A stretch of 38,260 nucleotides of DNA from FCB group bacterium (GTDB lineage: Bacteria > Fidelibacterota > Marinisomatia > SCGC-AAA003-L08 > JACNLC01). The notes beneath the pieces are model-generated. The model was not told the DNA's origin, made no database searches, and was given only the letters and a program-made list of their open reading frames with translations. The position numbers and the translations under genes were made by a program. Location of the stretch: contig JAADGM010000122.1 in NCBI GenBank assembly GCA_013152375.1, positions 1-38,260 of the forward strand, written 5' to 3'. Positions 22,397 to 32,007 of the stretch are shown one piece after another; position 1 is the stretch's first letter; each line of letters opens with the position of its first letter.

Positions 22397-23373
22397 GACA
22401 ATTTGCAACGCTGTTGAGAAGAGAATGGTGGGAATGGCAAAAGACGGTTTACTGGACGATGGGTATTTTCAGTGTACTCCTGCTCCTGTCCCTGTTTCCT
22501 GTAAACCGGCTGTCAACTGCCGTCAACAATAAATTCGATACGGAACAGTTACAGGATGAGGGTGAGATCATCATTAACGGCCGTGATATCCTGCCGGACC
22601 TCAAAAAAAACGGCGGTATCGATGGACTTAAAAAAACATTGTCTGAAAAACCACAAAAAGTACTGGTACCCTATGGTTACACCATCGTGACTGGTTTTCA
22701 TATCCTGCAGATCATCGTTCTGTTCATCGCACTGTTTTATTTTTCCGATTCTCTTTTTAAAGAACGCTCAGATGGCAGCACCCTGTATTACCGCAGCCAG
22801 CCGGTAGGAGATCACTGCCTGCTCTTGTCCAAAGTGGCCGCTGGTATCATCGGTATTCTCGGCGTGTCCATTATCATGTCTTTCGTGCTGCTCACCTTTA
22901 CCAAGCTGGATTTGATGGTCATGTCCGGGAAGCTTTCAGACCTGCTCCTGCCCGTACTTGGGAGATTGCGGGTCCTCGATCTGTTCAAAGACATGTTGGT
23001 TTTTCAATTTGTTTCGATATTATGGCTCAGCCCGCTGATCATGTTTCTGATTTTTGTGTCCAGTGCTGTAAAAAACCGACCCCTGATTATCGGGATAGGC
23101 GGTCCAATCCTCCTGGCGATTGTGATCCAGCTGATCTTCAGCAATCATGATATTTTCAATGTGGTTGTAACGACTTTCCGGCGGATTGGTGAGATACAGA
23201 ATGAACAGATGCTGCTGGACTGGGATATGCCGCTCACAGGTGGACAGGTTAGTGTATTCGGGTCTTTTTCACAGTATTTCTTCACACTGCGAACACTGTT
23301 CTCTCTGGGTATTTCCGCAGTGATCTATGGTCTGACCTGGTTCATGTATCACCGGAATTTAACAACTTCATAA
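22393..23373 (+). CDS. ABC transporter permease (ABC-2 like)
   Basis: 326 residues with about six hydrophobic segments (VYWTMGIFSVLLLLSLF, ILQIIVLFIALFYFSD, IIGILGVSIIMSFVLL, FVSILWLSPLIMFLIFVSS, IGGPILLAIVIQLIF, LFSLGISAVIYGLTWFMY). An extracytoplasmic loop of about 70 residues separates the first two. FKERSDGSTLYYRSQPV after the second segment is a typical ABC-2 turn. ATGA overlap with the ATPase gene shows they form one transporter. The substrate is unknown. Confidence 0.82.
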   Translation: MRQFATLLRREWWEWQKTVYWTMGIFSVLLLLSLFPVNRLSTAVNNKFDTEQLQDEGEIIINGRDILPDLKKNGGIDGLKKTLSEKPQKVLVPYGYTIVTGFHILQIIVLFIALFYFSDSLFKERSDGSTLYYRSQPVGDHCLLLSKVAAGIIGILGVSIIMSFVLLTFTKLDLMVMSGKLSDLLLPVLGRLRVLDLFKDMLVFQFVSILWLSPLIMFLIFVSSAVKNRPLIIGIGGPILLAIVIQLIFSNHDIFNVVVTTFRRIGEIQNEQMLLDWDMPLTGGQVSVFGSFSQYFFTLRTLFSLGISAVIYGLTWFMYHRNLTTS

Positions 23374-23736
23374 GCGTCTTCACCTAAATCGGTTATTTCT
23401 CCCACGGGTTGTAATAGCAGCAAAACGAACAGAAATAGAGCGAAACTATAACCGCACCTGATCGTTGGTCTTTCCGGGCGGCTGGCAGGGGCAAAGAAAA
23501 TGCTGACACTGACCGGTCTCTGCAGCGTTTCCGGACAATATACAACGACTGCGAAAAGTATATCAGACGCTGCTGGAAGCATAAGCGCAAGCGGCATCAC
23601 TTTTCAACTGACAAACCGGACTCACCGACTGCCCCGCTGCAGGTGGCGCAGGGCGGCATTACACTGTGATAAGAAAAAAGGGTGCATCAGAAAAGAAAGT
23701 CCGAATTAAATTTATGCATTAATTTTAGAGGAATAT
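23374..23736. other. Intergenic 363 bases; no gene recognised
   Basis: Short frames exist (for example plus strand 23500-23709) but show no family-like sequence, no convincing ribosome binding site and unusual composition. A GAGGA box just before 23737 belongs to the next gene. No clear terminator hairpin with T-tract is seen after 23373. Confidence 0.5.
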
Positions 23737-24441
23737 ATGGAATATTTATCAGTACTGACCGGTATCATTTCAAGTCCCCGGCAAACCATAAGATCTTTTC
23801 CTGAAAAAATCCAGCCTCTGGATTGGCTAGTTCCCCTTATCCTGCTGCTGCTCACCGTCTCGATCTCAACCTGGCTCACGGGCCCTCTGACTGCCGAGTA
23901 CAGTATGAACAGGCAATACGAGATGATTGAAAACAATCCAAACCTTACGGATGACCAGAAGGAAGAGTACCTTAACAACCTCGATGAACAGGACCCTGCT
24001 AAAAATCTGTATCTTAAAGTTTTTGCCGGGACCCTCGTCGGCCTGCTGTTGGAGGTGGGGGTACTCATGGTAATCGGTTCTCTGGTCCTGGGAGGAAGCG
24101 CAGCTTTTCTGGCCGTATGGCATGGCGTACTTTGGGTTTCGGTAATCAAGATCCTGGAGATCATCGTCACGGTGATCATAACCCTGACTACAGGGCAGGT
24201 TCTGGTTGAACTGGGACTCACGGTGCTGTTACCCGATTCCATGACCGGGAGTATGCTCTATTATCTGCTGCTTCAATTCGGTATCTTTGCCGTGTGGCGA
24301 ACCATCTTATACGGCATGGTTATTTCCACCCTCTATGAGGTCGATCAGAAAAAGGCCTGGGTGACCCTCTTCGCAGCCTGGTTTATCTTCGCTTTGATCT
24401 CGGCTGTAATGATTACCAAAAGCGGCCTGATGATCACCTGA
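23737..24441 (+). CDS. Yip1-domain membrane protein
   Basis: 234 residues. The N-terminus TGIISSPRQTIRSF is the usual start of bacterial Yip1/DUF1282-type proteins (xxPxxxFxxI), followed by five predicted membrane helices (LVPLILLLLTVSISTWL, LVGLLLEVGVLMVIGSLVL, VIKILEIIVTVIITL, LLLQFGIFAVWRTILYGMV, WFIFALISAVMI). A 45-residue acidic loop sits after the first helix. The role of bacterial members is unknown. Only 5 bases separate it from the tolC-like gene, so it may assist the efflux set. Confidence 0.75.
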   Translation: MEYLSVLTGIISSPRQTIRSFPEKIQPLDWLVPLILLLLTVSISTWLTGPLTAEYSMNRQYEMIENNPNLTDDQKEEYLNNLDEQDPAKNLYLKVFAGTLVGLLLEVGVLMVIGSLVLGGSAAFLAVWHGVLWVSVIKILEIIVTVIITLTTGQVLVELGLTVLLPDSMTGSMLYYLLLQFGIFAVWRTILYGMVISTLYEVDQKKAWVTLFAAWFIFALISAVMITKSGLMIT

Positions 24442-24446
24442 ACTCC

Positions 24447-25802
24447 ATGAAATTTAAATATTTTTTCATCATTCTCGTCTGTTTTGGAATTACGATTTCA
24501 TCAGCTGCGGTGTCCGAGGTTCAGTTAACATTGGATGAACTTATCAGCAAAGCCCTGGAGCATAATCACGAGATACAGATCAGCCGCTTACAACTCAAAG
24601 GCGCCGAATCCACCGCCGCAGGAGCCTTTGCCGGTTTTCTTCCCTCGGTAAATCTGTATATGAATCAGGATTTGAATAACCGGACAAGTTTCGGTCTGCC
24701 GTCTGCCCCGGATACCAGTGACACGGGGCTGGACAGTCTCTATAACTTTTATGATCTGGGGTCCACCTCCACTTCCAGCACGACCCTGAGTATCAATGAA
24801 ACTCTTTTTGACGGTGCCCGCTCCTGGTATGCCAACCGGAATGTGAAGAATTTCATTCACCAGGCAAAACTGAATCTGGACGCACAGGTTGAGAAGGTCG
24901 TCCTGGATGTAAAAACGGCCTATTTCCGTTACCTGTCAGCGTTGGAGCAGAAAGAAGTGGCTGATTTTTCACTGGAGCTGGCAGATTCACAACTGGAGCT
25001 GGTTCAGCAGCAGTATGACTTGCAGGCAGTCAGTGAAACGGACCTGTTAAAAGCCAGAGTCAGAAGAGGTCAGGCAGAAGCGTCTGTGCTGTTGAAACAA
25101 CAGGATGTGAAGGCGGCCAGAAACGAGATCTGCATCGCGGTTGGAGAAACTGCCGGCTGCAGTATTGGGATCGGCAGGATCGATATTTTCCTTTCTGATC
25201 TGCCGGCGTATGAAGATGCTAAACGGGAACTGCTCCGTGACAACACACAGCTGCAGCTGGCGGATATCACCGTCATCGGCCGGGAGTTGGCCTATAAAAC
25301 GCAGATCAGTGTGTTTCTCCCCATTGTATCCCTGGGTGTCAACTATACCGCCAGGGCCGATAATGTCGGAGACCAGTTCGACGGCCTGTTGAAAACTCCT
25401 CCGTCTTCGACGCTGAACCTCTCTTTCCCCATCTTTAAAGGATTTTCAAATAAAAGCCGCCTTTATCAGCTTAAATACGATTTGCTGTCCGCTGAAAATA
25501 ACGTGAATAAACTTCGGAAAAGTTTGTTGGTTCAACTCGACAACCTGCTGACCGCGCTGGACACTTACCATCGGTTGATCCCCATCAATGAGGAGATCAT
25601 TACCTCCGCCCGGTTGGATGTGGAATTGGTGGAAAAAAAGTATCATCTCGGTTCCAGTGATATTCTGGATGTACTGAACGCCCAGAATTCGCTGATACAG
25701 GCTCAAAGTGACCTGGTGCAGATCAAGCATGATGCAAAAATATTGGAAGCTCAGCTGGAGGTATTACTGGGCAGGGTCCCAAATGGGAAGGCGGGAAATT
25801 AA
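24447..25802 (+). CDS. TolC-family outer-membrane efflux protein
   Basis: 451 residues with a signal peptide (IILVCFGITISSAA). Two structural repeats of the TolC fold are visible: LDELISKALEHNHEIQ opening the first, and long coiled helices with FSNKSRLYQLKYDLLSAENN and SSDILDVLNAQNSLIQAQSDL in the second, which matches the family's (S/T)xxDxLxAQxxLxxA block. It forms the outer-membrane and periplasmic channel of tripartite pumps. Adaptor, ATPase and permease genes follow, 133 bases downstream. Confidence 0.92.
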   Translation: MKFKYFFIILVCFGITISSAAVSEVQLTLDELISKALEHNHEIQISRLQLKGAESTAAGAFAGFLPSVNLYMNQDLNNRTSFGLPSAPDTSDTGLDSLYNFYDLGSTSTSSTTLSINETLFDGARSWYANRNVKNFIHQAKLNLDAQVEKVVLDVKTAYFRYLSALEQKEVADFSLELADSQLELVQQQYDLQAVSETDLLKARVRRGQAEASVLLKQQDVKAARNEICIAVGETAGCSIGIGRIDIFLSDLPAYEDAKRELLRDNTQLQLADITVIGRELAYKTQISVFLPIVSLGVNYTARADNVGDQFDGLLKTPPSSTLNLSFPIFKGFSNKSRLYQLKYDLLSAENNVNKLRKSLLVQLDNLLTALDTYHRLIPINEEIITSARLDVELVEKKYHLGSSDILDVLNAQNSLIQAQSDLVQIKHDAKILEAQLEVLLGRVPNGKAGN

Positions 25803-25935
25803 TTCACTGCTCAGACCCGGCAAAATATGGAGACCCAACAGGTTCTCAATTCATAATCCCGGGCTCAACAGAAGTTTTAGCGCAGCCATATCATTGATTG
25901 CGTCATGATCAGGAATCATCAAAAGTGGTAAACAT

Positions 25936-27252
25936 ATGACAAAAAAGAAAGTATTTATCGCGGCGGGAATCATCGTTTTACTGGCCCTCATCATCTGGAA
26001 AAACGCTTCCCGATCCGATAGTGGTCCGGCCAAACCTATCGCTGTCCAAATGGAAAAAGTCCGGCGGAAAACCATTGAGCAGGTCGTGTCGGCCACCGGC
26101 AACATCAAGCCCGTGGTGGAGGTGAATCTCTCGGCGAATATCAGTGCGGAGATCAGGGAGGTGTTCGTCAAAGAAGGTGATAACGTCCAGGCAGGACAGA
26201 CCCTGGTCATACTCGACAGCCTCAAATATGCTGCCGCCCTCCGGCAGGCTGAATCTGCGCTCTCCGCTGCCAGAGCGAGTGAAAAACAGGTCAGACTGGA
26301 ATACCGGCGGGCAAAACAGCTCCTCGAAAATAAGTTGATCAGTGACCAGGAATTCGAAGCTCTGGATGCCTCTCTGAAACTTCGGGAAGCCGAGGTCAAA
26401 CAGGCGAGCGAACGGGTCACTCAGGCCAGAGACGATTTACAGAAGACCATACTGGCTGCCCCCGTGGCCGGAACCATAACTTCTCTGCAAAAGGAAGTGG
26501 GAGAGATGGCGCTGGGTTCCGTGTTCCAGGCAGATGTAATTCTCACCATATCGGATCTCTCGGCCATGGAGGTGGTCGTTAAGGTGGACGAGACGGATGT
26601 AGTGAACATTGCCCTGGGAAATCCCGTAAAGGTGGATATTGACGCCCTGCCGGATACTCAGCTGAAGGGGTCAGTAACGCAGATTGCTCAATCCGCTCAA
26701 ACTAATATTCAAACCGGCAGTCAGGATCAGGTGATTGATTACGAGGTACGTGTGCTCATCGACATGCAGTCGATGGATGATCGCATCAGACCGGGAATGT
26801 CCGCCACGGCCAATATTACTACCGCCGTCAGTGAAAATGCCATCGCCATCCCTATTCAGGCTTTGACAGCCCGGCCTGAAAATGAGCGGCCGGCACGGAG
26901 TGGGAAAAAGGATAAATCTGACAAGCAGGATAAGGTCGAGACCTCTCTTTATGATATCGAAAAGGACAAACTGATTGATGTGGTGTTTGTGGCGACCCGG
27001 GACAGTACAGGGAGTGGCGGATTTTCATTCGGCCGGAAAAAGGAAAAATTTACGGTTTCACGACGGCCGGTTACAGTGGGAATTTCCTCAGCCAATTTCT
27101 ATGAGGTAAAGGCCGGTCTGGAAGAGGGTGAATTGCTGGTCGTGGGGAATTACAAGGCTATCAGCAAGGAATTGAAAGACGGCAGCCCGGTTACGCGGAA
27201 AAAGACGGGTACCCGTAAAGTACGGGGACGCCGGAATGGCGGCGGGGAATAG
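25936..27252 (+). CDS. HlyD/MacA-type periplasmic adaptor
   Basis: 438 residues: N-terminal membrane anchor (VFIAAGIIVLLALIIW), barrel-sandwich start (VVSATGNIKPVVEVNLSANISAEIREVFVKEGDNVQAGQTL), an alpha hairpin (about 90-165), lipoyl half (ILAAPVAGTITSLQKEVGEM) and beta-barrel domain with IRPGMSATANI. A Lys/Asp-rich insert (ARSGKKDKSDKQDK, about residue 320) and a Gly/Ser-rich piece interrupt the membrane-proximal domain. It links the inner-membrane ABC unit to TolC. Three bases separate it from the ATPase gene. No strong ribosome binding site precedes ATG 25936. Confidence 0.92.
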   Translation: MTKKKVFIAAGIIVLLALIIWKNASRSDSGPAKPIAVQMEKVRRKTIEQVVSATGNIKPVVEVNLSANISAEIREVFVKEGDNVQAGQTLVILDSLKYAAALRQAESALSAARASEKQVRLEYRRAKQLLENKLISDQEFEALDASLKLREAEVKQASERVTQARDDLQKTILAAPVAGTITSLQKEVGEMALGSVFQADVILTISDLSAMEVVVKVDETDVVNIALGNPVKVDIDALPDTQLKGSVTQIAQSAQTNIQTGSQDQVIDYEVRVLIDMQSMDDRIRPGMSATANITTAVSENAIAIPIQALTARPENERPARSGKKDKSDKQDKVETSLYDIEKDKLIDVVFVATRDSTGSGGFSFGRKKEKFTVSRRPVTVGISSANFYEVKAGLEEGELLVVGNYKAISKELKDGSPVTRKKTGTRKVRGRRNGGGE

Positions 27253-27255
27253 CCC

Positions 27256-27984
27256 ATGGCCTCAAACCACCTGATCCATCTGGAAAAAATCACTAAAACC
27301 TATGTGATGGGGAGTGATACCATACACGCCCTGGACGGAGTTGATTTCCAGATACAGAAAAACGAATATATCTCCATCATGGGACCTTCAGGGTCGGGGA
27401 AATCCACGCTTATGAATATCATCGGCTGCCTGGATACACCCACCTCGGGGACCTACAGGTTTGAAGATGAAATTGTGTGCGATGTTGGTGATACGGGCAC
27501 TGTCAAGATGAATGGTAATGACCTGGCCAGGATTCGCAACCGCAAAATTGGCTTTGTGTTCCAGACTTTCAACCTGCTGCCCCGGGTAACTGCTTTTAAA
27601 AATGTGGGGTTACCTCTGGTTTATGCCAATATACCCCGGGCACAGCAAGTTCAGATGACTCAGCTTGCCCTCGAAAAAGTCGGTCTGGCGGATCGCGCTC
27701 ACCATAAGCCCAGCGAACTCTCTGGCGGTCAGCGTCAGCGCGTTGCCATCGCCCGGGCACTGGTCAACAATCCTTCAATAATTCTTGCCGATGAACCCAC
27801 TGGAAATCTGGACTCCGAAACCTCTAACGAAATTATGGCCCTGTTTGACGACCTCCATCGACAGGACAATACTATCATACTTGTAACCCATGAACCGGAT
27901 ATTGCACTGCATGCGCACCGCAGCGTCCATATTCTGGACGGCAGGATCGAAAGTGATGAGATCAATCCCAATGTCCGTCGCTGA
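27256..27984 (+). CDS. MacB/LolD-type ABC ATPase
   Basis: 242 residues. Walker [11 protein letters not shown]-loop [12 protein letters not shown], signature [19 protein letters not shown], Walker [14 protein letters not shown] and H-loop LVTHEPDIA mark the MacB/LolD/FtsE family. Between the first strands and the Q-loop it carries about 14 extra residues ([14 protein letters not shown]) compared with ordinary LolD/MacB ATPases. It serves the two FtsX-type permeases that follow. In E. coli MacB the ATPase and permease are fused; here they are separate. Confidence 0.93.
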   Translation: MASNHLIHLEKITKTYVMGSDTIHALDGVDFQIQKNEYISIMGPSGSGKSTLMNIIGCLDTPTSGTYRFEDEIVCDVGDTGTVKMNGNDLARIRNRKIGFVFQTFNLLPRVTAFKNVGLPLVYANIPRAQQVQMTQLALEKVGLADRAHHKPSELSGGQRQRVAIARALVNNPSIILADEPTGNLDSETSNEIMALFDDLHRQDNTIILVTHEPDIALHAHRSVHILDGRIESDEINPNVRR

Positions 27985-27992
27985 ACGGCAGA

Positions 27993-29207
27993 ATGATTGA
28001 GATCATCAAGCTGGCGCTGGCAGCCCTTTGGGGGCATAAGCTCAGAGCTTTCCTGACCACGCTGGGGATAGCAATCGGTGTGTTCACTGTGGGGACGGTT
28101 ATGGCCATCATTCACGGTCTTAACACGTCTTTTTCCGATCAGATATCAATGCTCGGATCGGACGTTTTTTATATTTCCACCCATAAATGGGGAGGGGGAT
28201 ACGAAGAGTGGATCCGTTCCTGGCGGCGAAAACCCATCACCCCGGAAGCTGTCAATTATATTTTAGATCATGGCCGCCTTGTGGACATTGCCTCACCGAT
28301 GCTGGGGAGACGTTCTACGCTGAAATTTAATGATAAATCTCTGGAACTGGTGCAGGTTGCCGGTGTCAATCAATATGCGCTTGAAATAGATGGTTCCGAC
28401 CTGGCTGAAGGCAGATTTTTTTCCGCGGCGGATGTGAGTCACCGGAAAAATGTGGTCGTTATCGGGGATGATGTCCGTCAGGAATTCTTCCCGGGGATCG
28501 ATCCCCTGGGGCAAATCCTGAAGATCAGTGGGCATAAATTCACCGTCATTGGCTGCTTCGTTCGCAAAGGGCAAATGCTGGGGAATAATATGGATAACCG
28601 CGTCCAGATCCCCTATCTCACGTTCAGTAAATTTTTCGGGGGACGCCGCACGAACACCACTATAGCAGCCAAAGCGGTAAGTCCTGACCTGGTGGATGAT
28701 GCCTACGACGAACTGCGCAGTCTCCTGCGGCACTATCGCAGGTTAAAACCGCAGGATGAAGATGATTTTGCAATTAATCAGATCAGCTCCATCATGGAAC
28801 TGTACAACAAAATGACGGCCATGCTCTGGGCTGTGGCCATCGGTATCGGCAGTATTTCGCTCATAGTGGGCGGAATCGGTGTCATGAACATCATGCTGGT
28901 TACGGTAGCTGAGCGTACAAAGGAGATCGGCATCCGCAAATCTATCGGCGCTACCCGGTCAAAAATCCTCTTCCAGTTTCTGGTAGAGAGCATGGTGGTC
29001 TGCGCTTTGGGTGTAATTCTGGGGTTGACTCTTGCTTCAGGCGTGGCCTTTGCAGTTCAGAAATTTACACCACTTGCGGCCAGTATCCCCGCAAACTGGG
29101 GACTTCTTGGGGCCGGGACCGTCGTCATTGTCGGATTGGTCTTTGGTTTGTGGCCGGCAAACAAAGCTGCCAAGTTAGATCCTATCGAAGCGCTTCACTA
29201 CGGCTAA
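27993..29207 (+). CDS. MacB/FtsX-type ABC permease 1
   Basis: 404 residues: N-terminal helix with LRAFLTTLGIAIGVFTVGTVMAIIHG, a large periplasmic MacB core domain (about 50-275, with DGSDLAEGRFFSAADV and NVVVIGDDVRQEFFPG), then three membrane helices with the FtsX motif (GGIGVMNIMLVTVAERTKEIGIRKSIGATRSKIL) and a C-terminal PANKAAKLDPIEAL. Such mechanotransmission permeases expel substrates from the periplasm through TolC. It shares layout with the next gene, so the two probably form a heterodimer. Confidence 0.92.
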   Translation: MIEIIKLALAALWGHKLRAFLTTLGIAIGVFTVGTVMAIIHGLNTSFSDQISMLGSDVFYISTHKWGGGYEEWIRSWRRKPITPEAVNYILDHGRLVDIASPMLGRRSTLKFNDKSLELVQVAGVNQYALEIDGSDLAEGRFFSAADVSHRKNVVVIGDDVRQEFFPGIDPLGQILKISGHKFTVIGCFVRKGQMLGNNMDNRVQIPYLTFSKFFGGRRTNTTIAAKAVSPDLVDDAYDELRSLLRHYRRLKPQDEDDFAINQISSIMELYNKMTAMLWAVAIGIGSISLIVGGIGVMNIMLVTVAERTKEIGIRKSIGATRSKILFQFLVESMVVCALGVILGLTLASGVAFAVQKFTPLAASIPANWGLLGAGTVVIVGLVFGLWPANKAAKLDPIEALHYG

Positions 29208-29214
29208 ATGAACC

Positions 29215-30441
29215 ATGCTTGAATACATACGATCGGCTCTTTCCTCGCTGGTGAGCAACAAGCTCCGCTCAAGCCTTACAATTCTCGGTGTTATCATTGG
29301 AGTCTGGGCCATTGTGAGCATGCAGTCCATCGTAGCCGGTTTTGACCGTTCCATGAGGGAGACCATGGCAGAGTTCGGGACGGAAACTTTTTTTATCCAG
29401 AAATTCCCGGCAATTATAATGGGCAACGGGACCTGGCGAAAATATATGCGTCGGAAAGACCTCACCTATGAGGATGCGATTTATCTTGAAGAAAATGCTA
29501 ATTTTCTGAGGAGCGCCGCCGCCAGCATTACCAATCGGGCACAAACGCTGAAGTACCGTAATCACAAGACTTCTCCGGGTGTAGCGGTCATCGGTGCGAC
29601 TGCGGGGTATTTTGTGGCCAATGCAACCAGCTTGTATGAAGGGCGATTTTTCACAAAAGATGACGTTCATCATCAGCGAAATGTCATCATCCTGGGGATG
29701 GACGTGGCGGATGAGCTCTTCCCGGTTGAAAGCCCCATTGGGAATACCGTCTCCATCAGAGGGATTAAATTCACGGTCACAGGGGTTCTGAATCTGATGC
29801 CCGGGTTCGGCAGTGAGTCCCCTGACAATATTGTCATCATCCCCATCACGGTTTACCAGAAGATCTTTGAATGGTCCTCGGATGCTCTGGGTCTGCAGCT
29901 GCGGGCGCTCTCATCGGATGTACTGGAGGAAGCCCTTGACGAAGCTACCTCTTTGATGCGGATCCGGCGAAAAGTACCGGCAGGAAAGCCCAATGATTTT
30001 GAAATATTTACCGGTGACTCCATCGCAGACACGGTGAAGGATCTCACTGCCTATGTTCGTATCGCGGCCCTTGGCATCGCGGGCATATCCCTGATCGTAG
30101 CAGGTATCGGTATCATGAACATCATGCTGGTTGCTGTTCTGGAGCGTACCCGGGAAATCGGTACCCGTAAAGCAATTGGCGCCAGGAATTCCGACATTCT
30201 GTGGCAATTTCTGCTGGAATCTGTGATCCTGTCGGAGTTTGGTGCTTTTATCGGCCTGGGATTTGGCTATCTCACCGCCTGGGCCATCACCAGTAAAATC
30301 CCGCAGATGACGGCAACCGTGCCCTACTGGTCTATCATTTCGGCCGTGATCTACTGTTCCGTCATTGGAATCTCCTTCGGCAGCTTCCCCGCCCGCAAGG
30401 CCTCCCGTCTGGATCCCATCGATGCCCTGCGTTATGAGTAG
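29215..30441 (+). CDS. MacB/FtsX-type ABC permease 2
   Basis: 408 residues with the same architecture as its upstream neighbour: LRSSLTILGVIIGVWAIVSMQSIVAGFDRS, periplasmic core with EGRFFTKDDVHHQRNVIILG, then AGIGIMNIMLVAVLERTREIGTRKAIGARNSDIL and PARKASRLDPIDAL at the end. The paralogues differ most in the periplasmic domain, which suggests a heterodimeric pump with one ATPase gene serving both. It starts 7 bases after the previous stop and ends the efflux operon. Confidence 0.92.
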   Translation: MLEYIRSALSSLVSNKLRSSLTILGVIIGVWAIVSMQSIVAGFDRSMRETMAEFGTETFFIQKFPAIIMGNGTWRKYMRRKDLTYEDAIYLEENANFLRSAAASITNRAQTLKYRNHKTSPGVAVIGATAGYFVANATSLYEGRFFTKDDVHHQRNVIILGMDVADELFPVESPIGNTVSIRGIKFTVTGVLNLMPGFGSESPDNIVIIPITVYQKIFEWSSDALGLQLRALSSDVLEEALDEATSLMRIRRKVPAGKPNDFEIFTGDSIADTVKDLTAYVRIAALGIAGISLIVAGIGIMNIMLVAVLERTREIGTRKAIGARNSDILWQFLLESVILSEFGAFIGLGFGYLTAWAITSKIPQMTATVPYWSIISAVIYCSVIGISFGSFPARKASRLDPIDALRYE

Positions 30442-30508
30442 ATGATATTTCCCTTGGAGCAACGAAAGCGAGGCACGCCGCCTGATTTATAAATACCAGA
30501 CGTCCTTT

Positions 30509-30886
30509 TTATGGCCGATATTCAGGTAAGAGGTCACTTAATCTGACGGTTCTGTCTTCAGCGAGGATAACCTGCGTGTCCCGGTTTTGCGGATTGACCT
30601 GAAACATTAGTTCCCTGCAGCGACCACAGGGGGGCACAATACCCTTGCTGTTGACGGCAACAATCGTCAGGATCCTGGTTTCACGTTCCTTCAGCATGTC
30701 TGCAATCGCGGCATGTTCGGCGCAAAACCCGATTCCGCAGGCGAGATCAAGACAAATGCCCGTATAGATCTTTCCGTCACCAGCCCGTAAAGCAGCGGCA
30801 CAGGACCCGGCCGTCAATCCCCTGCGTGAAAGTTTGAATTCTCCACAGATATTCCGTGCCCTTTCAATCAGTTCTTTATCCATCAT
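30509..30886 (-). CDS. cdd: Cytidine deaminase-like protein
   Basis: 125 residues on the minus strand, the only gene in the interior of the window that runs leftward. The zinc and catalytic motif is CAEHAAI (Cys ligand and proton-shuttling Glu), followed by PCGRCREL, which supplies the other two Cys ligands. SCAAALRAGDGKIYTGICLDLACG is the substrate-side block. It fits cytidine deaminase (cytidine to uridine salvage) in length; blasticidin-S-deaminase-like members share these motifs and cannot be excluded. ATG 30886 and ATG 30883 are both possible. Convergent with the efflux operon, divergent from the DUF4835 gene. Confidence 0.85.
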   Translation of the reverse strand: MMDKELIERARNICGEFKLSRRGLTAGSCAAALRAGDGKIYTGICLDLACGIGFCAEHAAIADMLKERETRILTIVAVNSKGIVPPCGRCRELMFQVNPQNRDTQVILAEDRTVRLSDLLPEYRP

Positions 30887-31134
30887 GACTCACTCTTTCT
30901 TTAAGTTCGAATTTTCAGCTTTGAAATCGTAATCAATTTTACGATCAGCGAAAATATGATCCTGTATAAACAAACGTAATTTAAAATGATTTGGGTGCCG
31001 GTTGGGTATTTTACAGTATGCTGATGGGACCTGCCGGTAAATTCCCGGGTAACCAAATCCGTTTTGAAGGTTCTTCAGAGAATGACAAAAAGTATAAATT
31101 TCAAACTTCCCCTGACGATGCTTAAATTTCTGCC

Positions 31135-31986
31135 ATGAAAATGTCCCATAAATCTCTCTTATTCCTGATGATCAGCTTCAGCGGTCTGCTGTTATCACAG
31201 TTTACGGAGGTTGAAGTAACCGTCGATGAAACACGAATGCGCGGAGAATCTGAACATTATCTCACCAATTCATTGGAAGAACAAATGCAGACCTATCTTT
31301 TGAATACGCGCTTCGCACCCGACGCGGAGGATATTGAGATGGTCATCAATGTCCGCGTGGTTGTCGAGTCCATAACCGATCATGGGAATGCCAAAGTGAT
31401 CAAGGTTCAGGCGGTGATCACAAATAACCTGGATCAGCAGTTCTACGCCAAGGGTGTCGATTTTCCCTACTCAGCCGGTCAGTCCATCAATTTTGACACT
31501 GTGTATGATCCTCTCGCGGCATTTCTGGACTATTATGCCTTTCTCCTCATCGCCGGTGAGCTCGACACATATTATATTTTGGGCGGGACGCCTTATTTCA
31601 GCCGGGCCATCCAGATTGCCGACGAAGGACAGACATCCGCCTATTCCAGAGGCTGGCAGGATCGCTGGAAACTGGCACGGGATATTAATGAAAACGTCTA
31701 TACCCGCGAGGCCAAATACCATTTTTATGCGGCTCTGGACATCCTTTTCCAGCCCAAAGCAAAGAAAGCCGATTTGAAGGAACATCTGGTAATCTTCCAT
31801 GATAAGATCATGGATGTTGTCAGTCAGATCGGGAATGATCGCTATACGACGGTATTTCTCACTGCGCACGCCGAAGAGGTTGCCAGAATGATGCAGATGA
31901 CCGAGATGTACCCGGAGCTAAGAGACCTGATGGATTTTGACCTTGAGAACAAAGAGATCTATCAGAAATATCTGCCTGAAGATTAA
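31135..31986 (+). CDS. DUF4835-type secreted protein
   Basis: 283 residues with a signal peptide (LLFLMISFSGLLLSQF). VEVTVDETRMRGESEHYLTN, INVRVVVES, DYYAFLLIAGELDTYYILGGTPYFSRAIQIA and GWQDRW recall DUF4835, known mainly from Bacteroidetes, where members are secreted and function is not established. A second ATG lies at 31141. No good ribosome binding site is seen. 21 bases separate it from the EnvC-like gene. Confidence 0.75.
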   Translation: MKMSHKSLLFLMISFSGLLLSQFTEVEVTVDETRMRGESEHYLTNSLEEQMQTYLLNTRFAPDAEDIEMVINVRVVVESITDHGNAKVIKVQAVITNNLDQQFYAKGVDFPYSAGQSINFDTVYDPLAAFLDYYAFLLIAGELDTYYILGGTPYFSRAIQIADEGQTSAYSRGWQDRWKLARDINENVYTREAKYHFYAALDILFQPKAKKADLKEHLVIFHDKIMDVVSQIGNDRYTTVFLTAHAEEVARMMQMTEMYPELRDLMDFDLENKEIYQKYLPED

Positions 31987-32007
31987 CACAATCCCGCACA
32001 TAACCGG

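Noticed and set aside
23500-23709. 69-codon frame between permease and Yip1 genes
   Set aside because: No ribosome binding site, no recognisable domain, basic low-complexity C-terminus.
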